Assembly: GCF_031191205.1 (NCBI RefSeq)
Contig: NZ_CP133470.1
Location: forward strand, 1,805,501-1,869,500
Reading direction: 5' to 3'
Length of the DNA: 64,000 nt
Source: Haemophilus parainfluenzae ATCC 33392
Lineage (GTDB): Bacteria > Pseudomonadota > Gammaproteobacteria > Enterobacterales > Pasteurellaceae
A program made the position numbers and the translations under genes. Positions 57,105-64,000 of this stretch are shown in pieces; position 1 is the stretch's first letter; each line of letters opens with the position of its first letter. The notes beneath the pieces were generated by a model. That model searched no databases, had not been told where the DNA came from, and was given only the letters and a program-made list of their open reading frames with translations.

Positions 57105-57113
57105 TTACTGATT

Positions 57114-59387
57114 TTATTCTAATTCAGCACGTAATTTTTTCGTGACATCAACCATCACTTTTAGTGCCGCAATTGTTTCAGGCCAACCGCGTGTTTTCAA
57201 ACCACAGTCTGGGTTTACCCATAAACGTTCTTTCGGTACCACTTGTAATGCTTTGCGAAGAAGATGTTCAATTTCTTCTGCTGCAGGTACGCGTGGACTA
57301 TGAATGTCATATACACCAGGACCAATATCATTCGGGTATTTGAAATCACCAAATGCAGTGAGTAATTCCATGTCAGAACGCGAGGTTTCGATAGTAATGA
57401 CATCAGCATCTAAGGCGGCAATAGCTGGTAGAATGTCATTAAATTCGGAATAACACATGTGTGTGTGAATTTGGGTATCATCTTGGCAACCCATTGAGCT
57501 TAAACGGAAAGCTTCGCCCGCCCATTTCAAATACGCATCCCAATCTGCACGTTTTAACGGTAAACCTTCACGAATAGCAGGCTCATCAATTTGAATCACT
57601 TTGATGCCTGCTTTTTCTAAATCTAAAACCTCATCAGAAAGCGCTACTGCAATTTGTTTACAGACTGTTTCACGAGGAATATCGTTACGCACGAAAGACC
57701 ATTGTAAGATCGTCACCGGACCAGTCAGCATGCCTTTCATCACTTTATTGGTAAGGCTTTGGGCATATTGCGACCAACGTACCGTCATTGGTTCTGGACG
57801 AGTAACATCACCGTAAATCACCGGCGGTTTCACGCAACGTGAACCATAGCTTTGTACCCAACCGAATTTGGTGAAAGCAAAACCATCGAGTAATTCGCCG
57901 AAGTATTCCACCATGTCGTTACGTTCTGCTTCGCCATGTACCAATACATCTAAGTCTAATTTTTCTTGCTCACGTACAACTAATTCAATTTCTTTTTTCA
58001 TTGCAGCTTCGTAATCCGCTAAGCTGAGCTCGCCTTTTTTGAAGGCGGCACGAGCGTGACGAATGGCTGTTGTTTGTGGGAAAGAACCAATATTCGTAGT
58101 TGGCAGAAGTGGTAAATTTAACCACGCATTTTGTAATTTAATGCGTTCCGCAAATGGCGATTTACGTTGGTCGGCATTTTTCGGCAGATTTGCTAAACGT
58201 TCTGCGACACAAGTGCGGTGAATTTCACGCGAGTTTTTTCGAGCATCCGCAGCGGCTTGAGAGGCAGCTAATTCTGCTTGAACCGCTTCGCGGCCTTGCT
58301 CTAGAGCAGTCTTAATAACACGTAATTCTTGAATTTTTTGTAACGTGAAAGCCAACCATTGATAGAGTTCAGGCTTATTAGCTTGTAGCTGTGTTTCGAC
58401 TTCTAAATCATAAGGTGTATGAAGGAGAGAGCAGCTTGGCGCAATCCATAAACGATCGCCTAATTTCGCTTTTAATGGTTCAACCACATCTAATACTTGA
58501 TTTAAATTTGCACGCCAAATATTACGGCCATCAATAATGCCCACAGATAAGATTTTGTCATAATCTGCAAAGGCAACAAGTTGTTCAGGTGCACGTACTA
58601 AATCAATATGTAAACCTGCAACAGGTAAGGCTTTTAATAAATCAGCATGTTCTGCCACAGAACCAAAATAAGTCGCAAGCAATAATTTCGCTTTCACTTG
58701 TTCAGCAAAAGTGGCGTAAACCGCTTTATAAGCGGCAATCCATTCTGCCGGTAAATCTAAGGTGAGAGCAGGTTCATCAATTTGAATGTATTCCACACCT
58801 TCCGCAGCTAACGCATTTAAAATTTCAACATAAACTGGCACGAGTTTTGCTAATAAATCAAAGCGATTAAATGCAGCGCCTTTTTCTTTCCCTAACCAAA
58901 GGAAAGTGAGTGGACCAACGATTGTTGGTTTAACTTGATACCCAAGTGCTTTAGCTTCACGGATTTGTGTCACATAATGTTCGGGATTGGCTTTAAATTG
59001 TGTCTCTTTATGGAATTCGGGTACAAGATAGTGATAGTTGGTATCGAACCATTTTGTCATTTCAATCGCAAATTGGGTTTTATTGCCACGCGCCAATTGG
59101 AAATATTGATCGAGCGTTAAGTTTTGGCTATCGAAACCAAAACGAGTAGGAATTGCACCTGTTGCCACTTGTAAATCTAAAATATGATCATAAAGCGTGA
59201 AATCAGCCACCGCGACAAAATCAGCATTTGCCTTGGCTTGGTGTTGCCAGTTTAGTTCACGTAATCTTTTTGCGATATCTAATAAATCCGCTTCTGCAAT
59301 TTCGCCACGCCAATAACGCTCTTGAGCAAATTTAAGTTCACGTTTTGCGCCTACACGCGGAAATCCTGCTAAATGAAATGTTGTCAT
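57114..59387 (-). CDS. metE: Cobalamin-independent methionine synthase
   Basis: A 757-residue enzyme transferring the methyl group from 5-methyltetrahydropteroyltriglutamate to homocysteine. N-terminal [21 protein letters not shown], the central [10 protein letters not shown] and the zinc site HTHMCYSEF (His, Cys) with [11 protein letters not shown] (Cys) are all present. The ATG at 59387 follows AGAAGGATT; in-frame codons farther upstream enter the operator. Single gene, converging with cdd. Regulated by MetJ, judging from the boxes upstream. Confidence 0.97.
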   Translation of the reverse strand: MTTFHLAGFPRVGAKRELKFAQERYWRGEIAEADLLDIAKRLRELNWQHQAKANADFVAVADFTLYDHILDLQVATGAIPTRFGFDSQNLTLDQYFQLARGNKTQFAIEMTKWFDTNYHYLVPEFHKETQFKANPEHYVTQIREAKALGYQVKPTIVGPLTFLWLGKEKGAAFNRFDLLAKLVPVYVEILNALAAEGVEYIQIDEPALTLDLPAEWIAAYKAVYATFAEQVKAKLLLATYFGSVAEHADLLKALPVAGLHIDLVRAPEQLVAFADYDKILSVGIIDGRNIWRANLNQVLDVVEPLKAKLGDRLWIAPSCSLLHTPYDLEVETQLQANKPELYQWLAFTLQKIQELRVIKTALEQGREAVQAELAASQAAADARKNSREIHRTCVAERLANLPKNADQRKSPFAERIKLQNAWLNLPLLPTTNIGSFPQTTAIRHARAAFKKGELSLADYEAAMKKEIELVVREQEKLDLDVLVHGEAERNDMVEYFGELLDGFAFTKFGWVQSYGSRCVKPPVIYGDVTRPEPMTVRWSQYAQSLTNKVMKGMLTGPVTILQWSFVRNDIPRETVCKQIAVALSDEVLDLEKAGIKVIQIDEPAIREGLPLKRADWDAYLKWAGEAFRLSSMGCQDDTQIHTHMCYSEFNDILPAIAALDADVITIETSRSDMELLTAFGDFKYPNDIGPGVYDIHSPRVPAAEEIEHLLRKALQVVPKERLWVNPDCGLKTRGWPETIAALKVMVDVTKKLRAELE

Positions 59388-59418
59388 AATGAATCCTTCT
59401 ATTGTTTTTGTTTGGTTT

Positions 59419-59434
59419 AGACGTCTAAAGGTCT
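59419..59434 (-). promoter_or_regulatory. Tandem MetJ boxes before metE
   Basis: Two adjacent 8-mers, AGACGTCT (perfect met box) and AAAGGTCT (6 of 8), lie 32-47 bases upstream of the metE start. MetJ binds as paired dimers to two or more such adjacent boxes. Confidence 0.8.
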
Positions 59435-59551
59435 GTTCGAACATAGAATGCAATAGAATTTAAAATTAAACAACTTCATAATTTTCAAGTTTTGGATGAA
59501 TATAACTAATGATTAATTTTTTGATGGTGCAAATAGGATTTAATGCACATT

Positions 59552-59613
59552 CGTTATTTACATATTTATATAGCAATGTAAAATACAGCCTCTATATTTA
59601 TGCTTATATAGCG
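59552..59613 (+). promoter_or_regulatory. Two ModE-like palindromes before the TonB receptor gene
   Basis: Two 9-6-9 palindromes: CGTTATTTA-N6-TATATAGCA (59552-59575) and CTCTATATT-N6-TATATAGCG (59590-59613), 38 bp apart centre to centre. ModE sites in E. coli have the form CGTTATATT-N6-TACATAACG. A possible -10 (TAAAAT, 59579-59584) lies between them. I saw no convincing Fur box. Inference from pattern only. Confidence 0.5.
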
Positions 59614-59632
59614 ACTTCTTAAGGATAAACCA

Positions 59633-62017
59633 ATGAAAAAACAACACAAACTCAGCTTGTTAGCGGTACTTGTCATTTCTAATACCACTTATGCAGAAGA
59701 GCAGTTAGAAGCCATTAATGTCACGGCTGAGCAACAAATTAAACAGTCACTCGGTGTTTCAGTCATTTCGCAAAAAGATTTAGAACGCGATCCAATTGAA
59801 AATGATGCATCTGAAATTATTGCAAAACAACCTGGTGTGACATTAAGTACCAACGCACCGGGCGGTGCGCGTGGTAATAAACGCCAAGTAGATATTCGTG
59901 CTATGGGACCAGAAAATACGTTAATTTTAATTGATGGCAAACCTGTAAAATCCCGTAATTCTGAACGCTATGGACGTAATGGTACACGTAATACTCGAGG
60001 CGATACCAACTGGGTACCGGCAGATGCAATCGAATCTATTGAAGTATTACGTGGCCCAGCAGCTGCACGTTATGGCTCTGGTGCAATGGGCGGTGTCGTC
60101 AATATCAAAACGAAATCACCAACCAGTGAATATCACGGCAGTTTAAATCTTTTCACCGAGCAGCCAGAAGACAGCAAAGAAGGTTACACCAATCGTCTTG
60201 GTTTTAACTTCAGTGGGCCATTAGTTAAAGATGTGTTAGGTTTCCGTTTATACGGTAATATTGCAAAAACACTGGCGGATGCATTAGATATTAACGCAGG
60301 GGAAGATGCTGGCGTTAATAATAATGCAGGAACACAAGACAACACACGTTATGCTGGTCGTGAAGGCGTGCGTAACCGTGATATTGCAGGGCAATTAGTT
60401 TGGAACATTACACCCAATCAAAAATTAACCTTTGATGCGGCATATAGTCGTCAAGGTAATATTTATAATGGTGATACTCAAAACAGTTCAGTTTTAGTCA
60501 GTAAAGCAATGACAACCAGTCGTGATCTTGCTTTACAAAAAGCTGAAACCTCAACACTTTATCGTCAAAGTTATAGCTTAACCCATGAAGGAAAATGGGG
60601 CGCTTTCGATAACCGAACTTATTTTACCTTTGATCAAACGCGCAACTATCATTATCCAGAAGGTTTATTAGGTAGTACAGAAGGGGCTTATAACGGCTTA
60701 AACAAGTCTGTTGGTTTACTCAGAAATTATCGTTTCAGCAATGAACTCTATATTCCATTCACTACAGGTAAAACAGCACATATGTTGACTGTCGGTATGG
60801 AAGGCTCTCGCTCGGAATTAAATGATGCGGCTTCGATGACACAAACTATGCAAGTATATGCGATTGTGCCGTGGTTAGCCGATAAAGGCCGTAGTGGTAA
60901 AGTGGCGCAAAATGAATGGGCGGCATTCTTAGAAGACAACATTATGTTGCCTAATAACAAAACTATTTTAACACCAGGGATTCGTTTTGATTCTAGTACG
61001 AACTCTAAATCAAATTGGAGTCCATCACTAAACTTCTCACACCAAGTTAGCGATAACTGGAAAATTAAAGGTGGGGTAGCCAGAGCTTATAAAGCACCTA
61101 ATCTTTATCAGTCTTCACCAAATTATCTATTAATTAACGCAAGTAATGGTTGTCCGATTGATAGCGCGAATAACTGGAATAACCCTAACGCATTAAATGC
61201 GACTGGTGGTGCGGGTACAGTTAAAAATCCATATACAAACAGCAATCCTAGAGGATTTGACTGGGGACGTGCTTGTTACTTCCTCGGTAATGAAAATATC
61301 AAACCAGAAACCAGCTGGAATAAAGAGATTGGTGTGGAATATGAAAAAGACGGCAAATTATTCTCTTTCGCTTATTTCCACAATGATTACCGTAACAAAA
61401 TCGTTTCAAATGGTGAATTCTTAACCACGATTGATGCGCCTGTTGGTGGTTATGATCGTGAAATTCGTTCAAGCAATACACCAAATGGAAAAGCGATTTA
61501 CCGTAATTACACGGCAACTAACGTTTATCGTTGGGGGAATACACCAAGAGCAATTATTGAAGGATTAGAAGGGAATATTACCTTACCATTCTTAGATGAT
61601 GCGTTAGTATTCAGCACGAATTTCACTTATATGCTCAAAAATAAAAACAAGACAACGGGCAACCCGATTTCGCTTGTACCGAAATATACCGTGAACAGTA
61701 ATTTAAACTGGAAAATTAACGATCATTGGGACTTCAATACGTCTTATACTCGCTATGGTAGACAAAAAACGGTTGAGCATGCTGAAAACTTTATGCAAGT
61801 AATTTATACCACAGGTGAAAGCCTTGTTACACAATATCAGCTTGGTAGTTATGGTATTTGGGGGGCGAATGTTGGATATAAATTTAATGACAGTTTAAGC
61901 CTACGTGTTGGTGTCAATAATATTTTAGACAAACGTATTTATCGTAATGCGGGTACTGCACGTACTTATAACGAGCGCGATCGTTCCTATTTTGCGAATT
62001 TAAAATACAGTTTCTAG
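59633..62017 (+). CDS. FepA-like TonB-dependent outer membrane receptor
   Basis: A 794-residue receptor: signal peptide ending TTYA, TonB box EAINVTAEQ, plug domain (DASEIIAKQPGVTLS, then DTNWVPADAIESIEVLRGPAAARYGSGAMGGVVNI) and 22-strand barrel ending FANLKYSF. The RGDTxWVP-IExIEVLRGPAAARYG block is typical of FepA/catecholate receptors. Normal ligand would be ferric catecholates, but two ModE-like sites upstream and the gene downstream suggest molybdate-linked control. Followed by a terminator, then a binding-protein gene. A paralogue starts at the right edge on the other strand. Confidence 0.9.
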   Translation: MKKQHKLSLLAVLVISNTTYAEEQLEAINVTAEQQIKQSLGVSVISQKDLERDPIENDASEIIAKQPGVTLSTNAPGGARGNKRQVDIRAMGPENTLILIDGKPVKSRNSERYGRNGTRNTRGDTNWVPADAIESIEVLRGPAAARYGSGAMGGVVNIKTKSPTSEYHGSLNLFTEQPEDSKEGYTNRLGFNFSGPLVKDVLGFRLYGNIAKTLADALDINAGEDAGVNNNAGTQDNTRYAGREGVRNRDIAGQLVWNITPNQKLTFDAAYSRQGNIYNGDTQNSSVLVSKAMTTSRDLALQKAETSTLYRQSYSLTHEGKWGAFDNRTYFTFDQTRNYHYPEGLLGSTEGAYNGLNKSVGLLRNYRFSNELYIPFTTGKTAHMLTVGMEGSRSELNDAASMTQTMQVYAIVPWLADKGRSGKVAQNEWAAFLEDNIMLPNNKTILTPGIRFDSSTNSKSNWSPSLNFSHQVSDNWKIKGGVARAYKAPNLYQSSPNYLLINASNGCPIDSANNWNNPNALNATGGAGTVKNPYTNSNPRGFDWGRACYFLGNENIKPETSWNKEIGVEYEKDGKLFSFAYFHNDYRNKIVSNGEFLTTIDAPVGGYDREIRSSNTPNGKAIYRNYTATNVYRWGNTPRAIIEGLEGNITLPFLDDALVFSTNFTYMLKNKNKTTGNPISLVPKYTVNSNLNWKINDHWDFNTSYTRYGRQKTVEHAENFMQVIYTTGESLVTQYQLGSYGIWGANVGYKFNDSLSLRVGVNNILDKRIYRNAGTARTYNERDRSYFANLKYSF

Positions 62018-62048
62018 TTTTTTCATCCTCTATCATCGTAAGCAAAGT

Positions 62049-62073
62049 GCGGTCAATTTGGCCGCCTTTTTTA
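62049..62073 (+). terminator. Terminator after the TonB receptor gene
   Basis: GCGGTCAA and TTGGCCGC can pair (one G-U), followed by CTTTTTTATTTT. The left arm lies within an uptake signal. Confidence 0.65.
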
Positions 62074-62110
62074 TTTTGATGTAACGATCATTATATATTT
62101 TAATTTATAA

Positions 62111-62209
62111 TTCACCGTCGCCGTAGATTTAAGAGACGGAAGGCTATTTTAAGGTGAAAATGGAACTTCATCAGAGGAGATAAAATCTGCTGATTGGTTT
62201 CTGAGAAGT
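62111..62209 (+). ncRNA. Candidate molybdenum-cofactor (Moco) riboswitch
   Basis: The leader of the binding-protein gene folds into nested pairings. TTCACC (62111-62116) pairs with GGTGAA (62153-62158), enclosing CGTC/GACG (62116-62119, 62135-62138). ACTTC (62165-62169) pairs with GAAGT (62205-62209), enclosing ATCAG/CTGAT and AGAT/ATCT. Segments such as CCGTCGCCG, GACGGAAGGC and GGTTTCTGAGAAG resemble the Moco RNA motif as I remember it; a covariance-model search is needed. The 232-base gap 62018-62249 holds only the receptor terminator, this element and its promoter. Confidence 0.55.
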
Positions 62210-62249
62210 ATTGATATTAACTTTTCTAAATATCAGGGAGATAAAAAAT

Positions 62250-63272
62250 ATGTGGAAAAAGGCGATAAAACTGAGCTTGATTGCTTTATTAGTTGCCCCT
62301 TGCTGCGCATTGCAAGCCAAAATGATTGAAGATGTAGCCGGCAATAAAATTGAAATTGCTGATAATGTGCAACGTATCGCGGATTTATGGAATGCAAACA
62401 ACCAAATCGTCCTTTTATTGGGCGGAATGGATAAAGTGGTTGCCACCACTAATTATATTCATGATCATCCTTGGTTTGCAGAAGTTTATCCTAAAATCAA
62501 AACTGTGACTGCGCTAGGCAACGGACGTGATTTACAGACTGAAGAATTATTAGGTACACAACCAGATGTCGTAATTCTTCCTAGTCAAAACATGGTCGAT
62601 GAAGTTAATCGCGCAGGATTAAAAGGGGTTTTAGCCATTTTCAAAGATTTTGATGGACTTAAGAAAACTGTTCGATTAACCGCAGATATTATCGGTGGTG
62701 ATGCGAAAAATATTGCAGAAGAGTACATTAAAGAATTAGAAGGTAATATTGCTTTCACCAAGGAAAGAACGAAACATCTTACTGAGTCAGAGAAACCCGT
62801 GGTCATGCATATTACAGGCAATGAAAATCTGACTGTGGTAGACGGTGGAAAAAGTATTATCGGAGCCTGGACCCGTCAAGCAGGGGGGAGAAGTGCATTC
62901 CCTGAATTAGACAGCGCAGTCGAGGTGGGATTAGAAGAAGTGATTAAAGTTAATCCTGATGTGATTACTGTTGGTGGTCCAAATGCAGCACGTGCAGTTA
63001 CGGAGATTAAACAAAGCCCTCGTTGGCAAAGTATAAGTGCGGTTAAAAATAATCGTATTTTTGTCAACCCAATGGGTATCTTCTTGTGGGATCGTTATAG
63101 TGCAGAAGAAGCCTTGCAAGTTCTTTGGGCCGCACAGGTTTTTCATCCAGACTTGTTTAAAGATTTAGATATGGTAGAAAAAACACAGGCTTTTTATAAA
63201 AAATACTATAACTATGATCTAAGCAAAGAAAATGCACAGCAAATTTTACAAGGCTTACCGCCTTTAAAATAA
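62250..63272 (+). CDS. Class III periplasmic binding protein of a metal/siderophore ABC importer
   Basis: A 340-residue exported protein with signal peptide (AIKLSLIALLVAPCCALQA-KM). The layout MIEDVAGNKIEIADNVQRIADLW, LLGTQPDVVILPSQ, then ISAVKNNRIFVNPMG and the C-terminal FYKKYYNYDLS is that of the FepB/FhuD/MolA superfamily, with a long connecting helix. The ligand could be an iron-siderophore, but the riboswitch-like leader argues for molybdate or tungstate. The ATG at 62250 has CAGGGAGAT upstream. No permease or ATPase gene adjoins it within the window, which is unusual. Confidence 0.85.
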   Translation: MWKKAIKLSLIALLVAPCCALQAKMIEDVAGNKIEIADNVQRIADLWNANNQIVLLLGGMDKVVATTNYIHDHPWFAEVYPKIKTVTALGNGRDLQTEELLGTQPDVVILPSQNMVDEVNRAGLKGVLAIFKDFDGLKKTVRLTADIIGGDAKNIAEEYIKELEGNIAFTKERTKHLTESEKPVVMHITGNENLTVVDGGKSIIGAWTRQAGGRSAFPELDSAVEVGLEEVIKVNPDVITVGGPNAARAVTEIKQSPRWQSISAVKNNRIFVNPMGIFLWDRYSAEEALQVLWAAQVFHPDLFKDLDMVEKTQAFYKKYYNYDLSKENAQQILQGLPPLK

Positions 63273-63285
63273 GGTATAGATAAAA

Positions 63286-63323
63286 TAAAAGAGCGATGAA
63301 TATGATTTTTCATCGCTCTTTTT
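63286..63323. terminator. Bidirectional terminator between binding-protein and receptor genes
   Basis: AAAAGAGCGATGA and TCATCGCTCTTTT form a 13-bp stem around ATATGATTTT, between converging genes. Confidence 0.88.
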
Positions 63324-63335
63324 TATTTTAAGAGA

Positions 63336-64000
63336 TTAGAAGCTATATTTTAAAGTTGTGTAATAAGCACGTCCTGGCTCATTATAACTTTGTGCTTTGC
63401 CATCAACATATAATCTTTTATTTAAGATATTGCTGACACCGATGCGCGCACTAAAGTTTTGCCATTTATAACCAATACTTGCGCCCCAAATACCATAACT
63501 ACCTTGGCTTTCTTGAAGCGTTGTATCTTGTGCTAAACCATTACGACTGAAATCCATATAACGTGTTCCTGTCGATTTGCTAAACTGTTTACCAAAACGA
63601 GTATAAGTTGTGGCAAAATCGAGGTTATCTGTCACTTGATAAGAAAGTGTAGAACTAATCGTATATTTTGGTGAAAGATTTAATGGGTTACCTGTTGCAC
63701 GGTTTTTACTTTTTGTGAAATAAGTAAAGTTAGTATTTAAACTTAATTTATTCGCAATAAGAGGTAAGTTTAAATAGCCTTCAAAACCAGCAACTGTTGC
63801 ACGAGTTACATTACCCCATTTATAAATATTGGTGGTTTTAATGTAATCTTTTTGGTTGGCTTTTGTCCCATAACGTGTAACGCGAGAGAAACTTGGGTTA
63901 AAGGTTGTACCAAGCAAGGTTTCATCTGCTTCAATTTTATTTCGATAATCATTATGGAAATAGGTTAAGCCGAATTTATAACCATCTTGATTATGAAGTT
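63336..64000 (-). CDS. TonB-dependent receptor, C-terminal part (cut by window edge)
   Basis: The last 221 residues of a receptor barrel, open to the right edge. It is paralogous to the receptor at 59633-62017: YFHNDYRNKI, then VYRWGNTPRA-like IYKWGNVTRATVAGFEG, the NFTYFTKSKNRATGNPL strand pair, SYGIWGASIGYKWQ and a final YYTTLKYSF. Two close catecholate-type receptors thus flank one binding-protein gene. Its start and plug are outside the window, so ligand and regulation cannot be judged. Confidence 0.88.
   Translation of the reverse strand, partial: LHNQDGYKFGLTYFHNDYRNKIEADETLLGTTFNPSFSRVTRYGTKANQKDYIKTTNIYKWGNVTRATVAGFEGYLNLPLIANKLSLNTNFTYFTKSKNRATGNPLNLSPKYTISSTLSYQVTDNLDFATTYTRFGKQFSKSTGTRYMDFSRNGLAQDTTLQESQGSYGIWGASIGYKWQNFSARIGVSNILNKRLYVDGKAQSYNEPGRAYYTTLKYSF

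Noticed and set aside
59460..59632. Fur box before the TonB receptor
   Set aside because: No 19-base match to the GATAATGATAATCATTATC pattern was convincing; the visible symmetry fits 9-6-9 ModE-like arms better.
62076..62111. TATAAT at 62106-62111 as the -10 of the binding-protein gene
   Set aside because: A start about 7 bases on would remove the 5' arm of the leader's outer stem and no -35 is spaced correctly; TATATT at 62094-62099 is an alternative, so no promoter is called.

Overview
The window comes from a Pasteurellaceae chromosome, most likely Haemophilus (H. parainfluenzae or a close relative). About 45 copies of the 9-base Hin-type uptake signal AAGTGCGGT or its complement are visible by eye. 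The DNA is AT-rich, and most gene clusters are ones known from H. influenzae (tyrA, queF/csdA, lrgAB, rnf-nth, matP-lonH-fabA, recB-recD-grxB). No rRNA, tRNA, insertion sequence, prophage or CRISPR array was seen.

Layout. 0-11 kb: tyrA behind a paired TyrR-type operator; a minus-strand operon nuc-csdA-sufE-(Zn ribbon)-queF; lrgAB overlapping a dGTPase; uup. 9.6-17.6 kb: rnfABCDGE-nth plus a Na+ symporter, all minus strand. It carries a 24-codon membrane ORF coupled between rnfA and rnfB, and an rnfC whose Ala/Lys repeats each contain uptake signals. 17.7-29.2 kb: housekeeping genes (yccS, UPF0319, acylphosphatase, truC, cspD, matP, lonH, fabA with a FabR-type operator, ybaK, usg, a purine permease, a DsrE protein).

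29.2-36.6 kb is a defence locus: a type IC-like restriction-modification set (hsdM, hsdS, hsdR) with a PrrC anticodon nuclease gene between hsdS and hsdR. The ATPase part and the nuclease part of PrrC lie in different frames, joined at an A8 tract that forms a canonical -1 slippery heptamer. The catalytic Arg, Glu and His are kept. Compared with E. coli PrrC as recalled, about 150 residues are inserted. HsdS carries a perfect 12-bp tandem repeat encoding TSEL twice, like the spacer repeats of EcoR124. recB and recD follow directly.

42-48.5 kb: a patchwork of repeated pieces (a decayed copy of a recD segment, a 76-bp direct repeat, three Sel1-repeat genes) around a YjjP/YjjB-type exporter. 48.5-55 kb: a Dps protein and an Opp/Dpp-type importer with a Tat-exported binding protein and a permease-ATPase fusion. 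Two similar promoter regions, each with a consensus CRP site, precede the binding protein and the permease genes.

55-64 kb: SUKH/KptA pair, cdd, metE with tandem MetJ boxes, a FepA-like TonB receptor behind two ModE-like 9-6-9 palindromes, and a class III binding protein whose leader folds like a molybdenum-cofactor riboswitch. Together the last two suggest molybdate or molybdate-catecholate uptake rather than plain iron uptake. A second, truncated receptor runs off the right edge.
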